Below, piece after piece: positions 41,537 through 50,248 of a DNA stretch of 64,000 nucleotides (its first letter is position 1; each line of letters begins with the position of its first letter). The position numbers and the translations under genes were made by a program. Source of the DNA: DASSUC01 sp035649895 (GTDB taxonomy: Bacteria > Actinomycetota > Actinomycetes > Mycobacteriales > Micromonosporaceae); NCBI GenBank assembly GCA_035649895.1, contig DASRIS010000189.1, positions 1-64,000 on the forward strand. The letters are read 5' to 3'. The notes under the pieces were generated by a model. The model saw nothing but the letters and a program-made list of their open reading frames with translations, searched no databases and was not told the DNA's origin.

Positions 41537-41698
41537 ATGCAGCAGAAGTGGGAGTACGCCACGGTTCCGCTCCTGGTTCACGCCACCAAGCAGATTCTCG
41601 ACAACTGGGGCGAGGACGGCTGGGAACTGGTGGCCGTGGTGCCGGGGCCGAACCCGGAGCAGCTCGTGGCGTATCTCAAGCGTCCGCGGGAGGCCTGA
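41537..41698 (+). CDS. DUF4177-type small protein
   Basis: 53 aa, beginning MQQKWEYATVPLLVHATKQ and containing the typical NWGEDGWELVAVVPG core found in DUF4177 proteins. Function is unknown. Its TGA overlaps the ATG of the RidA gene by one base, so the two are translationally coupled. The same small gene precedes RidA in this conserved actinobacterial neighbourhood. Confidence 0.85.
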   Translation: MQQKWEYATVPLLVHATKQILDNWGEDGWELVAVVPGPNPEQLVAYLKRPREA

Positions 41699-42234
41699 TG
41701 AGCGTTGACGACCCGATGAGCCCGTCCGGCCAGGCGGGTGCGGAGCGGGCGACGACAGCCGGAGAGCCGGTGGCCGGCGTCGACCCGTACGCCAGGCTGG
41801 CCGAGCTCGGCATCACCCTGCCCGAGGTGGTGCCGCCGGTGGCGTCGTACGTGCCGGCGGTCCGGACCGGCAGCCACGTGTACGTGTCCGGACAGCTGCC
41901 GATGGCCGACGGCGTGCTGCTGGCGACCGGCAAGGTGGGTGCGGAGGTCTCCGCCGAGGAGGCCAAGGCGCTCGCCCGGCGGTGCGCGCTCAACGTGCTC
42001 GCGGCGGTGGACGCCCTGGTCGGCCTGGACCGCGTGGTCAAGGTGGTCAAGGTGGTGGGCTTCGTGGCGTCGGCCGAGGGCTTCACCGACCAGCCGAGCG
42101 TGGTCAACGGCGCATCGGAGCTGTTCGGTGAGGTGTTCGGCGAGGCCGGGCGGCACGCCCGCAGCGCGGTGGGCGTCGGCGAGCTGCCCCGCAACACGCC
42201 GGTGGAGGTGGAGGCGATCGTCGAGGTCAGCTGA
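41698..42234 (+). CDS. RidA-family (YjgF/YER057c/UK114) protein
   Basis: 178 aa. RidA proteins hydrolyse reactive enamine/imine intermediates. The fold motifs are HVYVSGQLPMADG, GKVGAEVSAEEAK and the C-terminal GVGELPRNTPVEVEAIVEV, with the key arginine (Arg165) present. The first 35 residues are a Gly/Ala-rich extension not needed for the fold, so a later start is possible. It corresponds to the Rv3678c position in the mycobacterial block. Confidence 0.88.
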   Translation: MSVDDPMSPSGQAGAERATTAGEPVAGVDPYARLAELGITLPEVVPPVASYVPAVRTGSHVYVSGQLPMADGVLLATGKVGAEVSAEEAKALARRCALNVLAAVDALVGLDRVVKVVKVVGFVASAEGFTDQPSVVNGASELFGEVFGEAGRHARSAVGVGELPRNTPVEVEAIVEVS

Positions 42235-42300
42235 CCGGCCAGGCTCGGGGCACACGTTGGACAGATCCGCGGTAACCGGGAGGTCGGTGGCGGTCCGCCG

Positions 42301-42313
42301 TACGATCGCATCC
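42301..42313 (+). promoter_or_regulatory. Leaderless -10 element of the metallo-hydrolase gene
   Basis: TACGAT at 42301-42306 lies seven bases before the ATG at 42314, and no ribosome binding site is visible. An upstream CGTTGGACA (42256-42264) is shared with the kinase promoter region at 47031, but it is too far away to be a -35. Confidence 0.5.
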
Positions 42314-43222
42314 ATGGCGGGAGCGGGAACCGGGCCGGCGCACCTCACCATGCCCGCGGCGGCGCTGGCGGACCAGCTGCCGAGCTGGGCCGCCCTGGTG
42401 CGGGCGCACAACCCCGGGCCGATGACGCTGGAGGGCACCAACACCTGGGTGCTGCGCGCCGTCCCGGGTAAGCCGGCCGTGGTCGTCGACCCCGGCCCGC
42501 TTGACGAGGAGCACCTGGCGGCGGTGGCGGCGTACGCGCCGATCGGGGTGGTGCTGCTGACGCACGGCCATCCCGACCACGTCGACGGCGTCGCCCGGCT
42601 GGTCGAGCTGACCGGGGCCGTCGTGGCCACCGTCTCGCAGCCCGCGCCGTCCGGCGCCGACCTGGACATCGCCGGGATCGGCGCCCCCCGGATCGGCGAC
42701 CTTGGCCTCGACATACGGGCGATCGCGACCCCCGGCCACACAGCGGACTCGGTGAGCTACCTGGTTGAGGCGGATGACGAGCCGGCCGTGCTGACCGGTG
42801 ACACGATCCTCGGTAGGGGTACGACGGTCGTGGCGTGGCCCGACGGCGACCTGGGTGACTACCTGGCGAGCCTGGAGCAACTCGTCGCGCTCGGCTCGAT
42901 CCCGGCGCTCCCCGGGCACGGCCCGGCCCTGGCCGACTGCGCCGCGGCGGCCCGGTTCTACCTGGCTCACCGCCACGCGCGGCTGGACCAGGTCCGGGCC
43001 GTGCGGGCGGCGGGGGCGGCGACCCCGGCGGAGGTAGTGGAGGTGGTGTACGCGGACGTCGACCGCGCCCTGTGGCCTGCGGCGGAGTGGTCGGTGCAGG
43101 CGCAGCTGGCGTTCCTGGACGCGGAGGCGTCCTCGGACGCGGAGGCGTCTTCGGATGGGGAAGCGTCCCGGACACCGGACCGAGCGGCAGCACGGGCGCC
43201 GGACGGGCTGGCGACCCCGTGA
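42314..43222 (+). CDS. Metallo-beta-lactamase-fold hydrolase
   Basis: 302 aa. The zinc motif THGHPDHVDG is followed by ATPGHTADS, LTGDTILGRGT and a distal PGHGP, placing it with LACTB2/glyoxalase-II-like hydrolases. Members have nuclease or thioesterase activity; the substrate is not known. The C-terminus ends in three 18-bp repeats (43117-43170) encoding DAEASSDAEASSDGEAS, a disordered tail. It occupies the Rv3677c position after RidA. Its stop overlaps the cyclase GTG by four bases (GTGA). Confidence 0.88.
   Translation: MAGAGTGPAHLTMPAAALADQLPSWAALVRAHNPGPMTLEGTNTWVLRAVPGKPAVVVDPGPLDEEHLAAVAAYAPIGVVLLTHGHPDHVDGVARLVELTGAVVATVSQPAPSGADLDIAGIGAPRIGDLGLDIRAIATPGHTADSVSYLVEADDEPAVLTGDTILGRGTTVVAWPDGDLGDYLASLEQLVALGSIPALPGHGPALADCAAAARFYLAHRHARLDQVRAVRAAGAATPAEVVEVVYADVDRALWPAAEWSVQAQLAFLDAEASSDAEASSDGEASRTPDRAAARAPDGLATP
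43117..43170. repeat. 18-bp tandem repeat at the hydrolase C-terminus
   Basis: Three 18-bp units (GACGCGGAGGCGTCCTCG and variants) start at 43117, 43135 and 43153 and extend the coding region with an acidic Ser/Ala/Glu tail in frame. Confidence 0.88.
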
Positions 43223-46200
43223 CCTGCCCGGTGTGCGGGACGGTGGCGGTGCCCGGGGCCCGGTTCTGCCACCACTGTGGCGTGGCCCTTCCGGCCGCCG
43301 CGACCCTGCCCGCCACCGAGCGCCGCGTGGTCACGGTCCTCTTCGGTGACCTGTCCGACTTCACGACCTGGGCCGAGGACCTCGACCCGGAACGGGTCGG
43401 CGCGGTCACCGACCGGGTGCTGGCGGCGCTCGCCGGGGCTGTGAAGACCTTCGGCGGGCACGTGGACAAGCTGACCGGCGACGGCATCATGGCGGTGTTC
43501 GGGGCGCCGGTCGCCCACGAGGACGACGCCGAACGCGCGGTCCGGGCCGCGCTGGCGATGCAGCGGGCGGTCCGGCGGGTGCTCGACGACGAGCGGGGCG
43601 GTGGCGCTCCGCTGGGCCTGCGGGTCGGGCTGAACACCGGCGAGGTGGTGGCCGGAGTGCAGGCCGCGCTGGAGTACACGGTCATCGGCGACACCGTGAA
43701 CACCGCCGCCCGCCTGGCCGACGCGGCCGCGGTCGGCGCCGCGTACGCCGGTGCGGCCACCGCCACGGCGACCCGCCGGGTCGCGTCCTGGCGCCAGCTG
43801 CGCCCGCTGCGGCTGAAGGGCAAGCGCGAGCCGGTCAAGGCGTACGAGCTGCTGGGTCTGCACGACGCCCCGGGCACCCGGTCGGGCCTGGGCGACGAGG
43901 CGCCGTTCGTGGGTCGGGAGTCCGAGCTCGGCCGGGTGGCCGGGCGCCTGGCCGAGGTGGTGGACCGGGGCGAGCCGCGCTTCCTGGTGCTGACCGCGGA
44001 GGCGGGGATCGGCAAGACCCGCTTTGCCGCCGAGGTGGAGCGGCTGGCCGCCGGCTTCGACCCCGGTCCGGGGCGGTTCGCCGCGCACGCCGGGGCCCGG
44101 GTGCTGTCGGTGCACTGCGCCGCGTACGGCGAGCGCCGGCGCCTGGCGCCACTGGCCGACCTGGTCCGCACGGCCGCCGGCCTACCCGGCGACGCCGGCC
44201 CCAGCCTGCCCCGGGCGGCGGTCGAGGAGCGGCTGCGCAGGCTGGCCCAGCGGCTGGGCCGGGCCGGCCCGACCCGCCCGCCGATCGCCATCGAGCTGCT
44301 GCTGGCCCTGCTCGGGTACGCCGACCAGCCGGCCGCGCCGCGCGCCGCCAGCGGCGACGGCGCCTGGGGGTCCACCGCTGGCGAGAGCGCCGAGCCGGAT
44401 GCCGAGGCGGCGCCCGGGGCAGTGGCTGACCTGCTCAGCGCCTTGTCGGCCGAGACGCCGCTGGTCATCATCGTCGACGACGTGCACGACGCGACTGCGG
44501 AGAGCGCGAACGCGCTGGGCGCCATGCTGTTCCGGCTGGCCGGCCCGGTGCTGGCGCTGCTGCTCGGCCGGCCCGAGCTAGTCCGGATCCCGGGCCTGCT
44601 GACCCGGTTGGCCGACGCCGAGGTGCTGGCGCTGCCGGCGCTGCGCGGGGCGGACGCGGCTCGGCTGCTGACCGCGTACCTGGGTGGGGGTCGCCTGCCC
44701 AAGGAGGACGAGGACCGCCTGCTGGCGACCGCCCAGGGCAACCCGTTCTACCTCGCAGAGCTGGTGACGCTGCTGCTGGAGCGCGGGGTGCTGCGCGGTG
44801 AGGCGGTCCGTGGGGCGACCGGCTCTGCTCCGGGGGCCGCTGCTCCGGTGGCGTGGTGGCTCGCGCCCGGGTCGCTCGGTGGCCGGCTGCTCTCCCGGGA
44901 CCTCGCGGCCGTGCTCGCCGCACGCATCGACGCGCTCCCGGCCGACGCCCGGTCGGTGCTGCGTGACGCGGCCGTCATCGGGGACACCGTGCCGGCCGCG
45001 GCCTTGGAGGCGCTGCGGGAGCGCCGGGCCGGGCGGGACGGGCACCCTGCCGCAGTGATCGCGGTCGAGCTGGAGCGGGCCGTCGAGGAGCTGCTCAACC
45101 GCCGGATGCTGCGCCGGACCCGGGGCGGGTACGCGTTCGCCACGCCCCTGCTGCGGGAGGCGGCGTACGCGGGTCTGGGCAAGGCCGACCTGGCTGAGCG
45201 GCACGCGTACCTGGCCCGGTGGGCGGCGACCCCGCCGGCCGAGGGGCGGGCCGGCATGAACGAGGAGACCCTGGACGCGTTCACCGCGGAGCACGCCGAG
45301 CGGGCGCTGGCGCTGGCCGACGCGGTGGGCCTCCGGCCGGACGCCACCGCCCGTACGGTCGCCCCGGTGGGCATCGCGGCGCTCGGTCGGGCGGCCCGCC
45401 GGGCGAGCGCCAGCGGTGAGCCCGCGCTCGCGGTGCACTATGTCGAACGGGCCGCGGCAATGGCCGGCCAGGCGCTGCCGGTCGCCGACCGGCTGGTGCA
45501 CGCCCAGGCGCTGTTGCAGCTGCGACGGGCGTCCGAGGCGCTCGGGCACGCCGAGAAGATCTGTGCCAACGCCGGGGACGACCCGGCCACCCGGGCCGCC
45601 GCACTGCTGGTCGCCGGGCGTTCGCACGCCCTGATGGGTGACCGGACCCGGGCGTACGACGTGTGGCAGGAGGCGCTGGAGGTCGCCACGGCCGCCGGTC
45701 TCGCCGGGGAACGGGCCGAGGCGATGCGGCGGCTGGGCATGGCCGACTTCCTCGGCGGCCGGCTGGCCGAGGCGAGCAACCGTTTCGCCGCGGCGTACCA
45801 GGTGGCGATGGTCGCCGAGGACCGGCCCAACCAGGCATGGTCGCTGCAGAACCTGGCCTGGGTGACGACGACCCGGGGTGACTTCCTGGGCGCGGACGCG
45901 GCCCTGGCCCGCGCGGCCCGGCTCTTCGCCGAGCTGCGCGACCCGGTGGGCCGGGCCTGGCTGCGCGGGACCACGTCGTTCGCGCGGCTGCTCGCCGGCC
46001 GGCTGATCGAGGCCCGGCGGCTGGCCCGCGCGTTCCTGCCGTTCGGTGAGCGGGTGGGTGAGGCCTGGGCGGTCGGCACGCTGCGGGCGGTGGACGCGTT
46101 CGCAGGTGCGGAGCTGGGCGAGGTGGCCGAGGCCGACCGGGAGGCCCGGCGCGCGTACCGGGACTTCGTGTCCGTGTCCGACGACTGGGGCCGCGGCCTC

Positions 46201-46848
46201 GCGCTCGTGGTCCGCGGGGTGATCGCGCGGGGGCTGGCCGAGCCGAGCCACGCGGCCGACCTGCTCACCGATGCGCTGGAGTACGGCGAACGCACCGCCC
46301 ACCCGCTGCTGATCGGGATGGCCCAGACCATCCGTGGGCTGGTGGCACTGGACCTGGGCGACCCGGTCACCGCTGAGGCTGACGCGCACGCTGTCCTCGA
46401 GGTCGTCAAGCCGCACGACGTGCTGGAGAGCGCCCAGGTCGGGCCGCTGGTGCTGCTGGCGCTGGCCCGGTTGGCGCGCGGTCACGCCGCCGACGCGCTG
46501 CCACTGCTCGAGCAGGTCGCGGCCGAGGCGGAGGCGCCTTCGCTGCTGTTCCCGCGCCGGCTGGCCGTGGCCCAGTACGCCTCGGCCCTGGTGGCCGCCG
46601 GACGGGCGGGGGAGGCGGTCGGGTGGGCCCGCCGGGCGGCGGCCCTGCCGGGAGAGGACGTCCGCAGCCGGGTCACCGCGTGGCGGGTGCTGGCTGAGGC
46701 GCTCGCCGCAGCCGGGGACCTTGCCGAGGCGCGGGCGGCGGCCCTGGTGGCGGTGGAGCACGCGTACGCCACGCAGCAGATGAGCGAGCGGGCCGCCGCG
46801 GACGAGGTGCTGCGCCGGCTTTCCGCCGGTGCTCCCACTCCGGTCTGA
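43219..46848 (+). CDS. Zinc-ribbon class III adenylate cyclase fused to an ATPase and TPR region
   Basis: 1209 aa. Residues 2-22 are a zinc ribbon (CPVCGTVAVPGARFCHHCG). A class III cyclase domain follows, about 35-215. Metal-binding aspartates are in FGDLSDFT and KLTGDGIMAVFG, the lysine and IGDTVNTAARL aspartate favour ATP, and the transition-state Asn/Arg region is in that same helix. Next come an AAA/STAND-type ATPase (Walker A TAEAGIGKTRF; Walker B VIIVDDVHDA), an LuxR/MalT-like winged part and a long TPR-like alpha-helical C-terminus. It should make cAMP in response to a signal sensed by the ATPase-TPR part. It is coupled to the upstream hydrolase by a GTGA overlap. A crp gene is 14 kb downstream. 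Confidence 0.9.
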   Translation: MTCPVCGTVAVPGARFCHHCGVALPAAATLPATERRVVTVLFGDLSDFTTWAEDLDPERVGAVTDRVLAALAGAVKTFGGHVDKLTGDGIMAVFGAPVAHEDDAERAVRAALAMQRAVRRVLDDERGGGAPLGLRVGLNTGEVVAGVQAALEYTVIGDTVNTAARLADAAAVGAAYAGAATATATRRVASWRQLRPLRLKGKREPVKAYELLGLHDAPGTRSGLGDEAPFVGRESELGRVAGRLAEVVDRGEPRFLVLTAEAGIGKTRFAAEVERLAAGFDPGPGRFAAHAGARVLSVHCAAYGERRRLAPLADLVRTAAGLPGDAGPSLPRAAVEERLRRLAQRLGRAGPTRPPIAIELLLALLGYADQPAAPRAASGDGAWGSTAGESAEPDAEAAPGAVADLLSALSAETPLVIIVDDVHDATAESANALGAMLFRLAGPVLALLLGRPELVRIPGLLTRLADAEVLALPALRGADAARLLTAYLGGGRLPKEDEDRLLATAQGNPFYLAELVTLLLERGVLRGEAVRGATGSAPGAAAPVAWWLAPGSLGGRLLSRDLAAVLAARIDALPADARSVLRDAAVIGDTVPAAALEALRERRAGRDGHPAAVIAVELERAVEELLNRRMLRRTRGGYAFATPLLREAAYAGLGKADLAERHAYLARWAATPPAEGRAGMNEETLDAFTAEHAERALALADAVGLRPDATARTVAPVGIAALGRAARRASASGEPALAVHYVERAAAMAGQALPVADRLVHAQALLQLRRASEALGHAEKICANAGDDPATRAAALLVAGRSHALMGDRTRAYDVWQEALEVATAAGLAGERAEAMRRLGMADFLGGRLAEASNRFAAAYQVAMVAEDRPNQAWSLQNLAWVTTTRGDFLGADAALARAARLFAELRDPVGRAWLRGTTSFARLLAGRLIEARRLARAFLPFGERVGEAWAVGTLRAVDAFAGAELGEVAEADREARRAYRDFVSVSDDWGRGLALVVRGVIARGLAEPSHAADLLTDALEYGERTAHPLLIGMAQTIRGLVALDLGDPVTAEADAHAVLEVVKPHDVLESAQVGPLVLLALARLARGHAADALPLLEQVAAEAEAPSLLFPRRLAVAQYASALVAAGRAGEAVGWARRAAALPGEDVRSRVTAWRVLAEALAAAGDLAEARAAALVAVEHAYATQQMSERAAADEVLRRLSAGAPTPV

Positions 46849-46950
46849 CCGCTCTGGCTGCTTTGACCGCTTTGGTTGTTTGACCGCTCTGGCGTTTGAT
46901 CGCTGCGGCGCCCGGACCGCTCCGGCCGCTGGCGGCTTTGGCTTCTCTGA
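46849..46950. repeat. 17-18-bp degenerate tandem repeat after the cyclase gene
   Basis: About five imperfect units of TTTGACCGCTYTGGYTGY follow the stop codon directly. They are richer in T than the surroundings on the plus strand. This spacer shows no hairpin terminator; the repeat may take that place or be neutral. Confidence 0.75.
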
Positions 46951-47028
46951 CAGTGCCTGACCAGGGCCGCACGCTCCCGCGGCGGCCTGCTGACAAACGC
47001 AGGACAGAGCCGCACGAGGTCGCTGGCG

Positions 47029-47041
47029 TACGTTGGACAAC
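47029..47041 (+). promoter_or_regulatory. Leaderless -10 element of the kinase gene
   Basis: TACGTT at 47029-47034 ends seven bases before GTG 47042. There is no Shine-Dalgarno and no clear -35. Confidence 0.5.
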
Positions 47042-48859
47042 GTGAGCGACTCCGCCGACGCGCTGCCGCCGCCGACCGTGCCTGGTTTGTCCGGGTTAAT
47101 GGTGCTGGCCAGAGGTGGGTACGCGACGGTGTACCGGGCCACCCAGGAGTCGGTCGGCCGCGAGGTCGCGGTCAAGGTCGAGAACCGGGCCCTGGAGAGC
47201 GAACGCGACCAGCGCCGGTTTCTGCGCGAGGCGCGGGCCGCCGGGCGGATGTCGTCGCACCCGCACGTGGTGGACCTCTTCGACGCGGGCATGACGGCGG
47301 AGGGGCACCCGTATCTGATCATGGAACTCTGCGACGGGTCGTACGCGGACCGGATCCGGGCCGCGCCGCTGCCGCCGTACGAGGTCCGGGATGTGGGTGT
47401 GAAGATCGCCGACGCGCTCGCCGACGCGCACGCGCTCGGCGTGCTGCACCGGGACGTGAAGCCGGCGAACCTGCTGCTCACCCGGTTCGGCGAGCCCGCG
47501 CTCGCCGACTTCGGGCTGGCCATCCTCGCCGAGACCCGGGACACCTCGGTCACCCTGGACGTGCTCACCCCGGCGTACGCGCCGCCGGAGCTGTTCCGGC
47601 ACCACGCGCCATCGTCCTGTGTGGACGTCTACGCGCTCGCCGCAACGCTCTACGCGCTGCTCAGCGGGCGCCCTCCGCGCTGGCGGAAGGACCGCAACCC
47701 GAGCCTGCTCACCCTGATGGAGCTCTTCGACGAGCCGATCCCGGACCTGCCGGGCGTTCCGGCCGGCCTCATCGACCTGCTCCGGCTGGGCATGCTGAAC
47801 GACCCCGACGCCCGCCCGCCCGCCGACCAGCTGCGCGACATGCTCGCGACGCTGGACCTCACCGCCGAGCCACCCACCGTGCCGATGGCCTGGCAGGCGG
47901 TGGCCCCCCGGTCTCCCGGCCCGGCACCGGTCAGCCCCGGCCCGGCACCGGTCAGCCCTGGTCCGCAGCCGGGCTGGGCGGTGCCTGCGGGGTGGCAGGG
48001 GGAGCTCGGTGAGGAGACCATCGCCCACCCCCTCCTCCCCGGGCTCCCAGGCCAGTCGGCCGGGTCGCCAGGCTCCCCGGTGACGGGGCCCAGCTCGCCA
48101 GCTGCGCAGCCTTATCCGGTTGGGACCTTCGGCTCCCCGGCGGGGGCGCAGCATCCGCAGGCTGGGTACCCGGCCGGGCCACAGCATCCGCCGCCGGGGC
48201 AGCCGTACCAGCCGGGCAGCCCGGCGCACCCGCCGGCCGGACCGCCACACCTCCCGGGCGGGGGGCCGCGCCCGCCGGCCGGGCCGGCACCCTCGACATC
48301 GACCAAGCCGAGGCGCCGCTGGCGCCGGTGGCTGGGGCTCGGGGGCACGCTGGTCGCCGTCGCGCTGCTGCTGGGCACTATCTGGTACGCGGCTGCCCGG
48401 TCCACTCCGGCACCGGCGAAGACCCAGCAGGCGCGGCCGGGGGCCACCCAGGTCACGGGTGACCCGGCGATCGGCGCCTGCCTGCTCACCGCCGTGCAGG
48501 CGCGCTGTGCCGACCCGGACCGCCCGGAGTGCTACGGGCGGCTCACCGTCTCCGGCGGCGTGGCCCGCGCCAGGGCGCTGCCGTGCGAGCAGGCGCACAC
48601 CTGGGAGGTGTTCGCGCTCGGCGTGCTGCCGGCCGGGCTGAGGGGCGCCCCGCACGCCACGGTGGCCCGGGCCGACGCGGTAAGCAAGGTCTGCAACCCG
48701 GCGAACCTGCTCGTGGTGGACCTCAGTGCGGTCGGCTGGCGGGTGGCTGTGCTGCCGCCCACCGCGGCCCAGTACGACGCCGGGCAGCGCGACTTCCGCT
48801 GCCTGGCCGGCCGGGGCGAGAACGAGCTGGTCGGCGCGACCCTTGGCCACGGCGGCTGA
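47042..48859 (+). CDS. Transmembrane Ser/Thr protein kinase
   Basis: 605 aa. The N-terminal kinase domain (about 15-275) has a glycine loop ARGGYATVYRA, catalytic lysine in EVAVKVE, HRDVKPANLLL, ADFGLAI and the APE-like APPELF. A Pro/Gly-rich juxtamembrane region of about 130 residues includes two tandem copies of PGPAPVS. One membrane helix (LGLGGTLVAVALLLGTIWYAA) leads to an extracellular domain with four cysteines resembling a septum-formation-type domain (GACLLTAVQARCADP; LPCEQAHTWEVFALG; FRCLAGRG). Substrates cannot be told. The GTG at 47042 fits a leaderless promoter and is preferred over TTG 47033. It follows the cyclase gene on the same strand. Confidence 0.9.
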   Translation: MSDSADALPPPTVPGLSGLMVLARGGYATVYRATQESVGREVAVKVENRALESERDQRRFLREARAAGRMSSHPHVVDLFDAGMTAEGHPYLIMELCDGSYADRIRAAPLPPYEVRDVGVKIADALADAHALGVLHRDVKPANLLLTRFGEPALADFGLAILAETRDTSVTLDVLTPAYAPPELFRHHAPSSCVDVYALAATLYALLSGRPPRWRKDRNPSLLTLMELFDEPIPDLPGVPAGLIDLLRLGMLNDPDARPPADQLRDMLATLDLTAEPPTVPMAWQAVAPRSPGPAPVSPGPAPVSPGPQPGWAVPAGWQGELGEETIAHPLLPGLPGQSAGSPGSPVTGPSSPAAQPYPVGTFGSPAGAQHPQAGYPAGPQHPPPGQPYQPGSPAHPPAGPPHLPGGGPRPPAGPAPSTSTKPRRRWRRWLGLGGTLVAVALLLGTIWYAAARSTPAPAKTQQARPGATQVTGDPAIGACLLTAVQARCADPDRPECYGRLTVSGGVARARALPCEQAHTWEVFALGVLPAGLRGAPHATVARADAVSKVCNPANLLVVDLSAVGWRVAVLPPTAAQYDAGQRDFRCLAGRGENELVGATLGHGG

Positions 48860-48983
48860 GCTGACCCGACCCAACCTAGGACTCAAGGTGCCTGGTCCTC
48901 ACCGTCGACTCGCCGAGCGTGCTGATGGTTCGACGTCTCGGGAGCCATCCAGGCTGGCGGCGCGTGCGGAAGCCAGATAGCCT

Positions 48984-49010
48984 TGAATCAAACTAGCTGA
49001 TCACGATTCA
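48984..49010 (+). promoter_or_regulatory. Operator/promoter of the XRE module
   Basis: TGAATC (48984-48989) and GATTCA (49005-49010) are inverted repeats with a 15-base spacer. They coincide with a possible promoter (TTGAAT at 48983, ATTCAT at 49006). The site is 20 bases before the XRE start, in an AT-richer patch, and fits autoregulation by the encoded repressor. Confidence 0.45.
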
Positions 49011-49030
49011 TCTTGGCTGGAGCGGTGATC

Positions 49031-49369
49031 ATGGCAACGACGGATGTTGGGGCGCTGATTGACCGTGCCCGTATGGCTGCGGGCCTCAGCCAGCGTGCTC
49101 TTGCGGACGTGACCGGCATCTCGCAGTCCACCCTGTCGCGGGTCATCTCCGGAGACCGGGTGGCGAAGATGCCGGAGATCGTGGCGATCGCGTGGGCAAC
49201 CGGGCACACTGTTGCCCAGCTCACCGGGGCCGGGACGGTGGCCGACCGAGTCCAGTGCGTGGCCCGGGCCACTAACGACTCGGGCATGGAAGGCATGCGT
49301 CAGGCGCTTCTGCAATTCCTGGAGATGGACGACTATCTGGATGACTACGCCATCCCCGCCACGATCTGA
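49031..49369 (+). CDS. XRE-family DNA-binding regulator
   Basis: 112 aa. An N-terminal helix-turn-helix (ALIDRARMAAGLSQRALADVTGISQSTLSRVISGDRVAKMPEI) is followed by a helical C-terminal part with an acidic end (LEMDDYLDDYAIPATI). The ATG at 49031 has GGAG eight bases upstream. It leads a tight three-gene set with an ImmA/IrrE-type protease and a PIN protein. In such sets the XRE protein usually represses its own operon and is cleaved by, or neutralises, the partner. Codon use here is less GC-extreme than in neighbouring genes, in line with later acquisition. Confidence 0.87.
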   Translation: MATTDVGALIDRARMAAGLSQRALADVTGISQSTLSRVISGDRVAKMPEIVAIAWATGHTVAQLTGAGTVADRVQCVARATNDSGMEGMRQALLQFLEMDDYLDDYAIPATI

Positions 49370-49384
49370 CGCGGGTGAAAGACG

Positions 49385-50248
49385 GTGAACGCTGAAGCCG
49401 AGGGACGCATTACTGCCGCGCGGTTCCGCCAGGACTACCGCCTGGGCGTGCAGCCAATGGGTGACCTTGTTGCGGTCATCGAGCAGACGACGGGGATCGA
49501 CGTAGCAGTGCTCGACGTGGGTCCGGACGAGCACGGCCTGACGATGCGGGACCCGGGGCGCAACGCCGTATTCATTGGTGTCGCATGCACCCGGAACCCG
49601 ATGCGGCAGCGCAGCACGCTCGCCCACGAACTCGGCCACGTGCTGTTCGAGGACTGGGCCGACAACGATGCGGGCAACTGGAGCGCCCGAACCCACGAGG
49701 AGATTCGAGCCGACGCCTTCGCCCGACACCTGCTCGTGCCCGTGGATGGCTTGCGCGAGTTCCTCGGAAGCCGAGAGCGGGTAACCCAGTCCACTCTCTC
49801 CGCTGTCGTTCAGCGGTTCCTGGTGTCATCCGCCATGGCTGCTATCGCGTTGCAGCAGGCCGGATACATCGATGTCGCTACCAAGCAGGAGTGGATGGGG
49901 CTGTCCGCCCTCCAGCTGGCGGTCCGGTACGGGTGGAGCGACCAGTACCGCGCGTTGCAGGCTGACTCCGATCAGCGGAGGGCACCGCAACGGCTTCTAG
50001 CCCGTGCAATCAAGGGCTACGCGGAGGGGGTGATCCCCGCACAGGCCATCGCCACCTTGCGCGGCATCCGTCTGGAGGCGGCCGAAGCGGAGCTGCGAGA
50101 GGCGGGCGTCGTGCCCGCCGAGCGTCTGGTCATGTGGGCTGACCCCACTGAGCTACCGGACGTGCAGGTGGACCTGGCCGCCTTGGATGAGGATCTCAAC
50201 GCGCCGGATGACCGGCAGGACCCGACGGCGGAAACAGAGGCCAGATGA
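49385..50248 (+). CDS. ImmA/IrrE family metallo-endopeptidase
   Basis: 287 aa. The zinc-binding HELGH motif is in STLAHELGHVLFEDWAD, and a downstream glutamate lies in ARTHEEIRADAFARHLLVP; both are features of peptidase family M78. Family members cleave XRE-type repressors in response to DNA damage or other stress, as ImmA does in ICEBs1. The C-terminal 120 residues look helical with a repeat-like part (IKGYAEGVIPAQAIATLRGI). GTG 49385 is 15 bases after the XRE stop. The end overlaps the PIN gene by four bases (ATGA). Confidence 0.87.
   Translation: MNAEAEGRITAARFRQDYRLGVQPMGDLVAVIEQTTGIDVAVLDVGPDEHGLTMRDPGRNAVFIGVACTRNPMRQRSTLAHELGHVLFEDWADNDAGNWSARTHEEIRADAFARHLLVPVDGLREFLGSRERVTQSTLSAVVQRFLVSSAMAAIALQQAGYIDVATKQEWMGLSALQLAVRYGWSDQYRALQADSDQRRAPQRLLARAIKGYAEGVIPAQAIATLRGIRLEAAEAELREAGVVPAERLVMWADPTELPDVQVDLAALDEDLNAPDDRQDPTAETEAR

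Noticed and set aside
44578..47568. Minus-strand open frame of 996 codons opposite the cyclase and kinase
   Set aside because: It is a GC-frame shadow of two well-supported plus-strand genes; no recognisable motif.
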